From contig URTU01000012.1 of the NCBI GenBank assembly GCA_900550925.1, positions 1 through 38,054 on the forward strand: a stretch of DNA of 38,054 nucleotides. Reading direction: 5' to 3'. Origin of the DNA: an uncultured Alistipes sp. GTDB lineage: Bacteria; Bacteroidota; Bacteroidia; Bacteroidales; Rikenellaceae. Numbering within the stretch: the stretch's first letter is position 1; each line of letters begins with the position of its first letter. This document shows, in pieces, positions 7,228 to 15,699 of this stretch. The notes beneath the pieces were generated by a model. That model was not told where the DNA came from. It worked only from the letters and a program-made list of their open reading frames with translations, and did no database searches. A program made the translations under genes and the position numbers.

Positions 7228-7992
7228 ATGAAACTTGCAATCATAGGCGGCGGGAACATGGGAGGCTCGATAGCCGCCGGAGCCGTCGCAAAGAAGGTCG
7301 TTTCGACCGACCAGATCATTATATCGCATCCCAAGCGTGAACTTTCGGATATGTTGGCGGGCCTCCGCTCGACACGCGACAACGTGCAGGCAATCGAGGG
7401 TGCCGACCTGATTGTCATTGCCGTAAAACCATGGCTCATGGAGCAGGTTGCCAAAGAGTTGGCTCCGCATGTCGATCCCCAGAAACAGTGTATCGTATCG
7501 ATTGCGGCCGGAATACCGTTCAGCTCGCTGGAGGAGTGGTTCGGCAGCGCGGGACTTTTCCGCGTAATCCCCAATACGGCGATCTCGCTCGGTTGCAGCG
7601 TCACGTTCATTGCCCGGCATGGTGCTTCGGAGGCTCAGCGCGAAGCTGTCGTACGGCTCTTCTCGGCCTTGGGACAGGTATTCGAAATCGATGAGCAGCA
7701 GATGCAGGCCGGAACGGCTCTCGCATCGTGCGGCATCGCATACGCCCTGCGTTACCTCGACGCAGCGGCGCACGGTGGCGAACGGCTCGGTATCGACTAC
7801 CCTACTTCCTTACAGATAGTTATCAACACGATGAAAGGCGCATTGGCACTGCTCGACGCAAACCAATCCACTCCCCAGCAGGAGATCGACAAGGTAACCA
7901 CCCCGGGCGGCATCACCCTGCGCGGTCTTGAGGCAATGGAGGGCAACGGTTTCAGCGGTGCCGTAACAGCAGGTCTCGAAGCCAGCAAATAG
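7228..7992 (+). CDS. proC: Pyrroline-5-carboxylate reductase
   Basis: Last step of proline synthesis: NAD(P)H-dependent reduction of pyrroline-5-carboxylate. The 254 residues open with the Rossmann strand MKLAIIGGGNMGGSIA and later show IVIAVKPW and VIPNTAISLGCSVT. The C-terminal part carries the family helices ending in VTTPGGITLRGLEAMEGNGF, matching the P5CR signature. The frame is open upstream to 7087, but the -7 box at 7191 and the family start at MKLAII fix the ATG at 7228. It heads proC-proB-proA, so the whole glutamate-to-proline route is encoded together, with a 34-nt gap to proB. Confidence 0.95.
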   Translation: MKLAIIGGGNMGGSIAAGAVAKKVVSTDQIIISHPKRELSDMLAGLRSTRDNVQAIEGADLIVIAVKPWLMEQVAKELAPHVDPQKQCIVSIAAGIPFSSLEEWFGSAGLFRVIPNTAISLGCSVTFIARHGASEAQREAVVRLFSALGQVFEIDEQQMQAGTALASCGIAYALRYLDAAAHGGERLGIDYPTSLQIVINTMKGALALLDANQSTPQQEIDKVTTPGGITLRGLEAMEGNGFSGAVTAGLEASK

Positions 7993-8026
7993 TCTTTCCA
8001 AAACAACCTTCAACCACCACATCCAA

Positions 8027-9109
8027 GTGTCAAAACGCAAACGCATAGTAATAAAAATCGGCAGCAATGTACTGACACGTTCAGACGGCATGCCCGACAC
8101 TTCGCACATTGCATCGCTGGTCGATCAGATTGCGGCACTGCATAGCAACGGCATCGAAGTCATAGTAGTCTCGTCGGGAGCCGTCGCTTCGGGCCGCAGC
8201 CTGATGCGCGGGCATGTCGGGCGGCTCGACCCGCTGTCGGCCCGCCAGCTCTATTCGGCGGTCGGGCAGGTGAAGCTCATCAACCGATATTACGACCTCT
8301 TCCACGAATGGGGAATCATCTGCGGGCAGGTCCTGACAACCAAGGAGAGCCTTTCGACCCGCCGCCAGTATCTCAACCAGCGCAACTGCATGGAGGCGAT
8401 GCTGGCAAACGACGTACTGCCGATCGTCAACGAGAATGATACGATATCGGTTACCGAGCTGATGTTCACCGACAACGACGAACTTTCGGGACTCGTCGCC
8501 TCGATGATGAATGCCTCGACGCTGCTGATTCTGACCAATGTCGACGGGGTCTTCAACGGCGATCCGGAGAGTCCCGACTCGCGGGTTATCGAACGGGTCG
8601 AGGCCGGTGACGACCTGTCGCGTTATATCAACGACACGCGCTCTTCGGCCGGACGCGGAGGCATGGTCACCAAACAGCGTATCTGTGCACGTGTGGCTGC
8701 CGAAGGCATCGAGGTTATCATTGCCAACGGCCGGCGCAGGGATATCATTACGGACCTGCTGCTCGACGGCCGCGAGACGGTCTGCACACGGTTCATCCCG
8801 TCGCAGAAGCCCGCCTCGAATCTCAAAAAGTGGATTGCCAGCAGCGAAGGCTTTGCAAAGGGCGAGGTCCACATCAACGAAGGGGCTGCCGAGGCCATCC
8901 GACGCAGTCAGGCGGCGAGCATACTTGCCGTCGGCGTCACGGCGATCGAAGGCGAATTCGAACGTGATGACATTGTCCGCATAATCGGTCCCGACGGTCA
9001 CCAGATCGGCATCGGACGTATTTCGTACGACAGCGCCGCCGCCCGCAAGGCCATTGGCCGCAAGGGACTGAAACCATTGATACATTACGATTACCTATAT
9101 ATAGATTGA
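8027..9109 (+). CDS. proB: Glutamate 5-kinase with PUA domain
   Basis: First, feedback-controlled step of proline synthesis: phosphorylation of glutamate. The 360 residues comprise an amino-acid kinase domain (1 to about 260) with RIVIKIGSNVLT, VSSGAVASGRSLM, LPIVNENDTISVTEL and ILTNVDGVFNGDP, then a C-terminal PUA domain (about 275-360) with KGEVHINEGAAEAI. The start is GTG at 8027; no ATG lies between it and the conserved KIGSNV. It ends 6 nt before proA, so the kinase and reductase, which handle an unstable acyl-phosphate, are tightly coupled. Confidence 0.95.
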   Translation: MSKRKRIVIKIGSNVLTRSDGMPDTSHIASLVDQIAALHSNGIEVIVVSSGAVASGRSLMRGHVGRLDPLSARQLYSAVGQVKLINRYYDLFHEWGIICGQVLTTKESLSTRRQYLNQRNCMEAMLANDVLPIVNENDTISVTELMFTDNDELSGLVASMMNASTLLILTNVDGVFNGDPESPDSRVIERVEAGDDLSRYINDTRSSAGRGGMVTKQRICARVAAEGIEVIIANGRRRDIITDLLLDGRETVCTRFIPSQKPASNLKKWIASSEGFAKGEVHINEGAAEAIRRSQAASILAVGVTAIEGEFERDDIVRIIGPDGHQIGIGRISYDSAAARKAIGRKGLKPLIHYDYLYID

Positions 9110-9115
9110 TCCGTC

Positions 9116-10366
9116 ATGAATACAGAAGAGCTTTTCAAGGCCGCCCGACGCGCCTCAGAACTTCTGCCGCGACTGACCCAGCAACAGCGCGACGACATTC
9201 TGCGAGCCACGGCACAGGCCATACGTTCGCAGATCGACGCGCTGCTGGAGGCCAACCGTGCCGATCTCGACCGAATGAATTCCGATAATCCGCTCTACGA
9301 CCGCCTGCAACTGACACGTCAGCGCATCGAAGCCATTGCCGATGACATGGAGAGTGTTGCGGCACTGCCCTCGCCCGTCGGTGAGATCATGGCCGAATGG
9401 ACCCGCCCCAACGGCATGAAAATCTGCAAGCAACGCGTCCCGTTCGGTGTGATAGGCATCATCTACGAAGCACGGCCAAATGTCACGTTCGATGTTTTTT
9501 CGCTCTGTTTCAAGACGGCCAACGCCTGCGTGCTCAAGGGCGGAAGCGATGCCCGCTGCTCGAACGAAGCCGCCATACGCATAATTCACCAAACACTGGA
9601 GGCTCACGGTGTAGACTGTGCGGCCGCTACCCTGCTCCCCTCCGACCACGAATCAACTGCCGCCATGCTCAACGCCGTAGGCCTGATCGACGTGGTTATT
9701 CCGCGCGGCAGTTCGCGCCTCATCTCATTTGTACGTGACAATGCCCGCGTTCCGGTCATCGAAACCGGTGCCGGTGTCGTACACACATACTTCGATGCCG
9801 ACGGTGACCTCGAAAAGGGATCGCGAATCGTATGTAACGCCAAGACCCGCCGCATAAGTGTCTGCAACGCACTGGATTGTCTGCTCGTACACGACAGCCG
9901 GCTGAATGATCTTCCGGCATTATGCGCACCGTTGGCCGATCGCAATGTAATATTGTATGCCGACGACGCCTCCTTCGCAGCACTCGACGGACACTACCCT
10001 GCCGCCCTGCTCAAGCATGCCGACGAGCACAGCTACGGTACCGAGTTTCTGGACTACAAGATGGCTATCCGCACCGTTGCCTCGATAGACGAGGCACTGG
10101 CACATATCGCCCAATACACGTCGCACCACAGCGAAGCGATCATAACCGAGAATGAGGCGGCTGCACGGCGCTTCACCTCGGAGGTGGATGCGGCATGCGT
10201 ATATGTGAATGTTTCGACTGCCTTCACCGATGGCGGGCAGTTCGGTTTCGGGGCCGAGATCGGAATTTCGACCCAGAAGCTCCATGCACGCGGTCCGATG
10301 GCGCTTCCCGAGCTGACCACCTACAAATATATAATTACGGGTGACGGGCAGATACGCGACAAATAG
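9116..10366 (+). CDS. proA: Gamma-glutamyl phosphate reductase
   Basis: Second step of proline synthesis: NADPH-dependent reduction of glutamyl-5-phosphate to the semialdehyde, which cyclises to the ProC substrate. The 416 residues are normal for ProA. Visible are the aldehyde-dehydrogenase-like segments VPFGVIGIIYEARPNVTFDV (109-128), CVLKGGSDARCSN, VIPRGSSRLI and VIETGAGVVHTYFD, and the catalytic cysteine C250 in RRISVCNALD. It is the last gene of the operon; a hairpin terminator follows at 10546. Confidence 0.96.
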   Translation: MNTEELFKAARRASELLPRLTQQQRDDILRATAQAIRSQIDALLEANRADLDRMNSDNPLYDRLQLTRQRIEAIADDMESVAALPSPVGEIMAEWTRPNGMKICKQRVPFGVIGIIYEARPNVTFDVFSLCFKTANACVLKGGSDARCSNEAAIRIIHQTLEAHGVDCAAATLLPSDHESTAAMLNAVGLIDVVIPRGSSRLISFVRDNARVPVIETGAGVVHTYFDADGDLEKGSRIVCNAKTRRISVCNALDCLLVHDSRLNDLPALCAPLADRNVILYADDASFAALDGHYPAALLKHADEHSYGTEFLDYKMAIRTVASIDEALAHIAQYTSHHSEAIITENEAAARRFTSEVDAACVYVNVSTAFTDGGQFGFGAEIGISTQKLHARGPMALPELTTYKYIITGDGQIRDK

Positions 10367-10388
10367 CCTGTCCAAAAAGAGTGTAGTG

Positions 10389-10429
10389 AGAGGCCTGACT
10401 CAAGAATATACTGAGTTCTCCAGGCTTCT
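10389..10429. repeat. Imperfect inverted repeat after proA
   Basis: AGAGGCCTG-ACTCA (10389-10402) pairs with TGAGT-TCTC-CAGGCTTCT (10412-10429) with one G-U pair and a 4-nt internal bulge, around a 9-nt loop. No T tract follows. It may protect the proA transcript end or have no role. Confidence 0.4.
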
Positions 10430-10488
10430 ACATGGCTCGGCCAGACTATTGCGCAGGCATTCAAGAAGCCAATCGGGGAAGGGCCGGT

Positions 10489-10517
10489 TTGAATTATTCT
10501 GACTTGAATTATTCTGA
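10489..10517. repeat. Tandem 14-bp direct repeat
   Basis: TTGAATTATTCTGA occurs at 10489-10502 and again at 10504-10517, a period of 15 bp, in the space between proA and its terminator. Confidence 0.75.
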
Positions 10518-10545
10518 AAAGCGATCTCCCGCAGTTATCAAACGA

Positions 10546-10585
10546 CATCGGCAACATACCCAAGTATGTTGCCGATGCTGTTTTA
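10546..10585 (+). terminator. Terminator of the pro operon
   Basis: Perfect 14-bp stem CATCGGCAACATAC (10546-10559) with GTATGTTGCCGATG (10564-10577), CCAA loop, then CTGTTTTA. It lies 180 nt after the proA stop. Confidence 0.85.
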
Positions 10586-10654
10586 TGTGTCAGGAGTCCG
10601 TACCGGAGATCCGATATTCCGTACAATAATCATGTGCCGGCCATCTGCAAAGGA

Positions 10655-10747
10655 TTCTCTCTTCTCTATCTTCGCTCTTTTATCTCTTATCTCTCTCTTC
10701 GCCCTTTTTCGCTCTCTTTTGTCTCTCTCTTCTCTCCCCCCCCTCCG
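10655..10747. repeat. Polypyrimidine tract next to the prs stop
   Basis: About 90 nt almost entirely C and T on the + strand, made of CTCT runs broken by TTCGC elements and ending in eight C (10736-10743). On the - strand it is the purine-rich sequence beginning about 24 nt after the prs stop. No hairpin terminator for prs is visible around it. Confidence 0.75.
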
Positions 10748-10770
10748 GCTGCGACTTTCGCCTGAGATTA

Positions 10771-11712
10771 TCAGAATATGAAACGCGAACTGATCTCCTT
10801 ATAGTTATATACGCGTTCTATCACGTCGGCAAAGATATCCGCCACGCTCAGAACCGTAAATTTCGAAAGGTCCTTGTTCGGGTTCAGCGGGATGGTATCC
10901 GTCACGATCACCTCCTCCAGTGCACTGTCATTGATCCGCTCATAGGCCGGACCCGAAAGAATGGCATGCGTAGCACATGCCCGCACACTCTTCGCACCCT
11001 TTGCCATCAACATGTCGGCAGCCATGGTAATCGTACCGGCCGTGTCGATCATGTCGTCCAGGATGATTACATTGCGGCCCTCGACATCACCGATCGCCGT
11101 CATCGTACCCACGACATTCGCCTTTGCACGCTGCTTGTGGCTGATAATCATAGGAGCGCAGAGATATTTCGAATATGCACTTGCACGTTTCGCTCCACCC
11201 ATATCAGGTGCCGCAACCGACAGATCCTCAATCCCAAGCGAGGTTATATAGGGCACGAATATACCGCTGGCATAGAGATGGTCCACCGGAATATCGAAGA
11301 AGCCCTGAATCTGATCGGCATGGAGGTCCATCGTCATGATACGGTCGACGCCGGCTGCGCAGAGCAGGTTTGCCACCAGTTTTGCACCGATCGACACACG
11401 CGGACGGTCCTTTCGATCCTGGCGGGCCCAGCCGAAATATGGCATCACGGCGATAACGCGGTGAGCCGATGCACGGTGAGCCGCATCGATCATCAACAGG
11501 AGTTCCATCAGGTTTTCAGCAGGCGGGCATGTCGACTGTACGATAAATACCGTACAACCGCGAATACTTTCATCGTATGCAGGCTGGAACTCTCCGTCGC
11601 TGAATGCGAGTACCTGCGATTTGCCCAGTTCCGCGCCGTAACTGCGGGCTATTTTCTCGGCCAGAGGACGAGAACCGCGACAAGCAAAGAATTTGATCTT
11701 ATGGATAGCCAT
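10771..11712 (-). CDS. prs: Ribose-phosphate pyrophosphokinase
   Basis: Makes PRPP from ribose-5-phosphate and ATP, the precursor of purines, pyrimidines, NAD, histidine and tryptophan. The 313 residues match class I PRPP synthetases: CRGSRPLAEKIA near the N-terminus, SDGEFQPAYDESIRG, the ATP-side motif YFGWARQDRKDRPR (92-105), TMDLHADQIQGFF (127-139) and the PRPP-binding loop VIILDDMIDTAGT (215-227). It lies 92 nt downstream of engB on the same strand and has its own -7 box at 11754, so it is probably expressed both from engB read-through and separately. Confidence 0.97.
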   Translation of the reverse strand: MAIHKIKFFACRGSRPLAEKIARSYGAELGKSQVLAFSDGEFQPAYDESIRGCTVFIVQSTCPPAENLMELLLMIDAAHRASAHRVIAVMPYFGWARQDRKDRPRVSIGAKLVANLLCAAGVDRIMTMDLHADQIQGFFDIPVDHLYASGIFVPYITSLGIEDLSVAAPDMGGAKRASAYSKYLCAPMIISHKQRAKANVVGTMTAIGDVEGRNVIILDDMIDTAGTITMAADMLMAKGAKSVRACATHAILSGPAYERINDSALEEVIVTDTIPLNPNKDLSKFTVLSVADIFADVIERVYNYKEISSRFIF

Positions 11713-11753
11713 ATATTGAAATAGAAAAAGTTTGGAATGTTACACTCTTATTA

Positions 11754-11761
11754 CAAAGTTA
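11754..11761 (-). promoter_or_regulatory. -7 box upstream of prs
   Basis: The complement reads TAACTTTG (TAnnTTTG), 41 nt before the prs ATG. No good -33 element is seen. Confidence 0.5.
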
Positions 11762-11804
11762 CGACCAAAAAGATGAAGATGTGTCATCAGCAGGCACCTT
11801 TTTA

Positions 11805-12401
11805 TCAACATTCGTTAAAACATTTGTCGATAAAGTCGAGAATCTCGTCGCGGCCGCGGCCCGAACCTGCCGACGAGGTCAGGAAGATCTGCGGCAGCTC
11901 CTCCCACGACTCCGACAGCGTGCGGCAATAGTTCTCGACGTTGCGTTTGAGCTGCGCGGCCGAGAGCTTGTCGCACTTGGTGAAGACCAGTCCAAAGGGT
12001 ATTGCATTCTCGCCTAGCATGTTGATGAACTCCATGTCTATTTTCTGGGGTTCGTGGCGCGAGTCGACCAGCACGAACAGATAGTGCATCTTGCGGCTGC
12101 CCCGCACATAATCCATGATCAGTTTGGCAAAGCCGCGCCGCTCTCCCTGCGACACCCGAGCATAGCCGTACCCGGGCAGGTCGACCAGATACCACGAGTC
12201 GTTGATCAGGAAGTGATTGATCAGGCGGGTTTTGCCCGGAGTTCCCGAGACCTTGGCCAACGGCCGCTGCACCAGCATGTTGATCAACGACGATTTTCCC
12301 ACGTTGCTGCGCCCGATAAATGCGAATTCAACCATCCCGTCATCGGGAATCTGCTGCAGTTTGCTGCTGCTGAACTTGAACTGTGCCTTGCTTATGATCA
12401 T
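11805..12401 (-). CDS. engB: Ribosome biogenesis GTP-binding protein EngB (YihA/YsxC)
   Basis: Essential small GTPase for large-subunit ribosome assembly. With the start at 12401 it has 198 residues, the usual size. G1 is GRSNVGKSSLI (30-40), G3 is DLPGYGYA and G4 is TKCDKL; the N-terminal region carries FAFIGRSNVG. The frame is open upstream to 12500, but a -7 box at 12424-12431 lies inside that extension and EngB homologues begin near MIISKAQFKF, so the ATG at 12401 is preferred. It is divergent from the M19 dipeptidase gene and leads into prs. Confidence 0.95.
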   Translation of the reverse strand: MIISKAQFKFSSSKLQQIPDDGMVEFAFIGRSNVGKSSLINMLVQRPLAKVSGTPGKTRLINHFLINDSWYLVDLPGYGYARVSQGERRGFAKLIMDYVRGSRKMHYLFVLVDSRHEPQKIDMEFINMLGENAIPFGLVFTKCDKLSAAQLKRNVENYCRTLSESWEELPQIFLTSSAGSGRGRDEILDFIDKCFNEC

Positions 12402-12423
12402 TACCGCCTCTGTTTTCTGCGCA

Positions 12424-12431
12424 CAAAGATA
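12424..12431 (-). promoter_or_regulatory. -7 box of the engB promoter
   Basis: The complement reads TATCTTTG, 22 nt before the chosen engB ATG, with GTTG (complement of 12452-12455) 20 nt further upstream as a weak -33 element. Confidence 0.6.
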
Positions 12432-12491
12432 CTCCATTTTCCTCCAAATACCAACTCCGAAGCCTCCAGGCGACTTTTCGTTGCGCGATAA

Positions 12492-12523
12492 TTTGATCAT
12501 TCTGCGGCAAATTCGTATATTTG
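12492..12523 (+). promoter_or_regulatory. Promoter of the M19 dipeptidase
   Basis: TTTG (12492-12495), a 20-nt spacer and TATATTTG (12516-12523) match the Bacteroidota consensus exactly. Initiation is expected about 15 nt before the ATG at 12546. Confidence 0.82.
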
Positions 12524-12545
12524 GAGGCTGGAATTGCGCCCTACA

Positions 12546-13631
12546 ATGAAACCTCTATATTATACAGCACTGATTATGACTTTAATACCGCTCGCATCCT
12601 CAGCCCAACGACAAGTTTCGGATCAAGAGGTCGAGGCGCTGCACAAAAAAATAATATCTATCGACTCGCACAACGACTTCTCGTTGACCTACTGCTTCCC
12701 GAATGACGGTTACAGCGCATACAAGGGGCAGGTTTCATTCGAGATGATGCACGAGGGGCTGCTCGACTGCGCCGTTTTCGCCGCCTATCTCGAACAGGGC
12801 CCATGTACCGAAGAGGGGCATGCAAACGCCCGGGCCCGGGCCGAGAAACTTCTGAACGGCCTAAAACGGTATCAGGCTGAAAATGCCGACAAGGCCGAAC
12901 TGGTCTACTCGGCCAATGACATAATAGAGGCCAAACTCCACGGCAAGCTGGGAATGATGCTCTCGATCGAGAACTGCTACTGTTTCGGGACCGATACGGC
13001 GGCGGTCCGGCACTTTTACGATATGGGTGTCCGCATGGCAACCCTTACGCACAACGGTGCCAATGAGATCGGTGATACGGCTACCGACCAGGGTGTCAAG
13101 GGTGGTCTGACCGATTTCGGACGGCTGGTAATCGAACAGATGAACCGGCTGGGGATGATCATCGACGTTTCGCATGCCTCGCGCTACACTACAATGCAGG
13201 CCATCGAGGCCAGCGAAGCCCCTATCATTGCATCGCATTCGGGGTGCTACGGCGTACGCGCACACCGCCGCAATATGACCGACAAGGAGATTCAGGCTCT
13301 GGCAGCCAAGGGCGGAGTCGTACAGTTGGCAATCGTACGGTCGTTCGTGACCAACAAGCCCAAGGGCGAAGAGGATATAACCGATCTGATCGCCCATGTC
13401 AACTATCTGGTCAAGCTGGTCGGGGTTGACCATATCGGTTTCGGATCTGACTTCGACGGCGGTGGCGGGATGCGCGGCTGCCGCAACATGGCGCAGATGA
13501 AGAACATAACCCGAGCCCTGATGGAGGCTGGATATTCGGATGAGGATATAGCCAAGATGTGGGGAGGCAACCTTCTGCGGGTGATGCGTGAGGTCGAGGC
13601 CGTAGCCGCAAAATACCGGAGCGGCAAATAG
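12546..13631 (+). CDS. Exported M19 family membrane dipeptidase (renal dipeptidase-like)
   Basis: Zinc dipeptidase of the amidohydrolase fold that cleaves dipeptides. The 361 residues start with a signal peptide (MKPLYYTALIMTLIPLASSA), probably cut before Gln21, so it acts in the periplasm. Metal and active-site residues are visible in order: H42 and D44 in IDSHNDF, E142 in MLSIENCY, H210 in IIDVSHAS, H231 in ASHSGCY and D302 in GSDFDGGG. The ATG at 12546 is preferred to an upstream TTG at 12534 because the promoter start is near 12530. It stands alone between divergent engB and a terminator at 13804, and probably supplies amino acids from peptides. Confidence 0.94.
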   Translation: MKPLYYTALIMTLIPLASSAQRQVSDQEVEALHKKIISIDSHNDFSLTYCFPNDGYSAYKGQVSFEMMHEGLLDCAVFAAYLEQGPCTEEGHANARARAEKLLNGLKRYQAENADKAELVYSANDIIEAKLHGKLGMMLSIENCYCFGTDTAAVRHFYDMGVRMATLTHNGANEIGDTATDQGVKGGLTDFGRLVIEQMNRLGMIIDVSHASRYTTMQAIEASEAPIIASHSGCYGVRAHRRNMTDKEIQALAAKGGVVQLAIVRSFVTNKPKGEEDITDLIAHVNYLVKLVGVDHIGFGSDFDGGGGMRGCRNMAQMKNITRALMEAGYSDEDIAKMWGGNLLRVMREVEAVAAKYRSGK

Positions 13632-13660
13632 CCCGGCCTGGCCTGATCATACCCTCCCCG

Positions 13661-13750
13661 CGGACTACCAATAAAACACGGCCCGGACTGATCAATAAAA
13701 CACAGTGACCTACCAATCAAATACGGCCCGGACTACCGTCAAACACAGCC
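13661..13750. repeat. Four degenerate tandem units of about 22 bp
   Basis: Units at 13661-13683, 13684-13707, 13708-13728 and 13729-13750 share the pattern CGGACTACC-AATAAAACAC-GGCC with substitutions; ACGGCCCGGACT occurs twice exactly. They begin about 30 nt after the dipeptidase stop and lie before the terminator. Confidence 0.6.
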
Positions 13751-13803
13751 GGCATCCTATAACAAAATAAGCGGATCGATATTTGACCGCCCCCCATACA
13801 CTT

Positions 13804-13843
13804 AAAAATCCGGGCTTCAGGTTGATCTGAAGTCCGGATTTTA
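13804..13843. terminator. Bidirectional terminator between the M19 dipeptidase and SDR genes
   Basis: AAAATCCGGGCTTCAG (13805-13820) pairs with CTGAAGTCCGGATTTT (13827-13842) around GTTGAT, with one G-T position. A/T tracts on both sides allow function in both directions. Confidence 0.88.
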
Positions 13844-14005
13844 GTTTGGCCGCCAATACGCCGATACAGATACCTGCTGCCGCATGCTGTACGGCACTAC
13901 CCTATCTTCCGTTTCGGCCCCATTCGTCCAACGCGCATGAATAGTAAACATGCACCTATACGGAAGGATCCGGAGAGCGCATACGGCCGTACGCTACGCC
14001 CCGGA
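13844..14005. other. Spacer before the SDR stop codon
   Basis: Together with the repeats and terminator this is the 374-nt gap between the convergent dipeptidase and SDR genes. Nothing further is recognised in it; a + strand frame that enters it is antisense to the SDR gene. Confidence 0.5.
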
Positions 14006-14818
14006 TTATTTGAGCGGCGAATCTGGCTCGCGCGACATAACCATGTAGAACAGCTTGTCGAGCAGCGCCGGCGAGAATTTCTTGATAAAGTGTGTCAGAC
14101 GCCCCTCGTACTCCATCAGGCACAGGCGTTTGCGACGTTTGATACCCCGCATTATGATTCGGGCCACCTGCTCCGGCGTCATCATTTTAGCTTCGTTGCG
14201 CGGGGTCTCTCCCTGCTGGCTGCCGTCGGCCGTGAGGGCCGAGAAACGGACGTTCGACGCCGTAAAGCCCGGGCAGGCAATCATAACATGCAGCCCCTTT
14301 TTCATATTCTCGATCCGAAGCGTCTCGAGGAAACCGGTCATGGCATACTTCGATGCCGAATATCCGGTCCGTCCGGGAAGCCCGTGCAGGCCGGCTACCG
14401 ACGACACCCCCACGATCGAACCGTGCGACCGCTGCAGATAGGGCAATGCATATTTGCAACAGTTTACCGCACCCCAGAAGTTGACATCCATCAACCGATG
14501 CAACACGCTGAGGTCGACATCGTCGAACAGGGCCCTCATCGAGAGTCCGGCATTGCAGATCAGAATATCTACGCCGCCGTAAGCCGCCACGGTCGACTCG
14601 ACCAGACGCCGGCAATCCTCCTCGGAAACCACATCCGTAACCACATAATCGGCCGTGCCACCTGCATCGCGTATTGCGGCGACCGCCTCCTGGAGTTTGC
14701 CTTCGCTGCGAGCTCCGAGCATCACATTGGCTCCGCTGGCAGCGAATTCGCGAGCCAGAGCCAGACCTATACCCGACGATGCGCCGGTAACGATCACGTT
14801 TTTACCTTTGAAATCCAT
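14006..14818 (-). CDS. Short-chain dehydrogenase/reductase
   Basis: NAD(P)-dependent oxidoreductase of 270 residues. The cofactor motif TGASSGIG is at 11-18, CNAG at 88-91, the catalytic serine in VGVSSVAG (139-140), and the catalytic pair Y153/K157 in YSASKYAMTG; N113 completes the tetrad. The segment ICNAGLSMRALFDDVDL and the C-terminal basic stretch IKRRKRLCLMEYEGR resemble the DHRS7-like classical SDRs of Bacteroidota. The substrate cannot be inferred. It lies 22 nt after the PhnP-like hydrolase gene and is probably the last gene of that unit. Confidence 0.92.
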   Translation of the reverse strand: MDFKGKNVIVTGASSGIGLALAREFAASGANVMLGARSEGKLQEAVAAIRDAGGTADYVVTDVVSEEDCRRLVESTVAAYGGVDILICNAGLSMRALFDDVDLSVLHRLMDVNFWGAVNCCKYALPYLQRSHGSIVGVSSVAGLHGLPGRTGYSASKYAMTGFLETLRIENMKKGLHVMIACPGFTASNVRFSALTADGSQQGETPRNEAKMMTPEQVARIIMRGIKRRKRLCLMEYEGRLTHFIKKFSPALLDKLFYMVMSREPDSPLK

Positions 14819-14840
14819 AATTACGGTTATATATTTTCAT

Positions 14841-15623
14841 TTACTCTCCAATCTCTACGCCCAGCGTATCATATGCGAACTTGACACCGGCCGGCAAACG
14901 GTCGGCAATCCGTTCGTACAGACCAATGTCGTGCGACATGTGGGTCAGGTATGCGGCCCGCGGCCCGACACGTCGGATCAGTGCCAGTGCCTCGTCGACC
15001 GTAAAGTGCGAGGTGTGCGGCTTCCACCGCAATGCATTGACAACCATCGTATCCACACCCTCCAACTTGGCAACCTCCGCATCGTCGATCGTCTTGAAAT
15101 CGGTCAGATAGGCCAGCGGCCCGATGCGATACCCCGTCACCTCGAAACGGTCGGAATGGTGTCCGCGAACCGGCAGTATCTCCAATCCGGCGGCCTCGAA
15201 CGGTTTCGATGTATCTATTTCGTGCAGAACGATCTCCGGTACGCCGCGGTACTTGTTCGCCTCGAAAGCGTAGTCGAAATCCTTGCGGACACAGGCTGCC
15301 GTCTTCGGCGTGGCGTAGATGTCAACCACATGTATGATCGGGAAGTCGACAAAGTTGAATGCCCTTACGTCATCTATTCCGCCCGTATGGTCCTTATGTT
15401 CGTGCGTCAGCAGTATGGCGTCGATATGGCGCACGCCGGCACGCAGCATCTGATAGCGGAAATCGGGGCCGGCATCTATGATAATACGTTTTCCGGCCGT
15501 CTCGACCATGGCCGAGGTCCGCAGGCGGTTGTCACGGCGGTCGGTCGACCTGCACACTTCGCATTGGCATCCGATCGTCGGCACGCCCTGGGATGTCCCG
15601 GTCCCCAAAAAGGTCAAACGCAT
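14841..15623 (-). CDS. MBL-fold metallo-hydrolase, PhnP-like
   Basis: Metal-dependent phosphodiesterase-type enzyme of 260 residues. The opening FLGTGTSQGVPTIGCQCEVC is typical of the PhnP/RNase Z-like branch, including the Cys-rich GCxCxVC segment. The dinuclear metal site THEHKDH is at 73-79 (H74, H76, D78, H79); later ligands are in VRGHHSDRFEV and LTHMSHDIG. Bacteroidota carry this protein outside any phosphonate operon, so the PhnP reaction should not be assumed. A complete promoter lies at 15654-15684, and the gene is followed by the SDR gene. Confidence 0.92.
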   Translation of the reverse strand: MRLTFLGTGTSQGVPTIGCQCEVCRSTDRRDNRLRTSAMVETAGKRIIIDAGPDFRYQMLRAGVRHIDAILLTHEHKDHTGGIDDVRAFNFVDFPIIHVVDIYATPKTAACVRKDFDYAFEANKYRGVPEIVLHEIDTSKPFEAAGLEILPVRGHHSDRFEVTGYRIGPLAYLTDFKTIDDAEVAKLEGVDTMVVNALRWKPHTSHFTVDEALALIRRVGPRAAYLTHMSHDIGLYERIADRLPAGVKFAYDTLGVEIGE

Positions 15624-15653
15624 GTTTCGAAACTTTTTCGATTAAAACCGCAC

Positions 15654-15684
15654 CAAAATTAATGATTTTATCCGGTAGTACAAA
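15654..15684 (-). promoter_or_regulatory. Promoter of the PhnP-like hydrolase gene
   Basis: The - strand shows TTTG (complement of 15681-15684), a 19-nt spacer and TAATTTTG (complement of 15654-15661). It sits in the 76-nt space after the TauE/SafE stop and shows that the MBL-SDR pair can be transcribed on its own. Confidence 0.8.
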
Positions 15685-15699
15685 ACGCTCCCGTCCATA

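Noticed and set aside
13661..13750. CRISPR array from tandem units
   Set aside because: Units are adjacent and degenerate with no spacers.
13937..14884. Long + strand frame of 315 codons
   Set aside because: Antisense shadow of the SDR gene, which has a complete catalytic tetrad and family length.
14655..15662. Long + strand frame of 335 codons
   Set aside because: Antisense to the PhnP-like hydrolase; high GC at third positions produces long open antisense frames in this genome.
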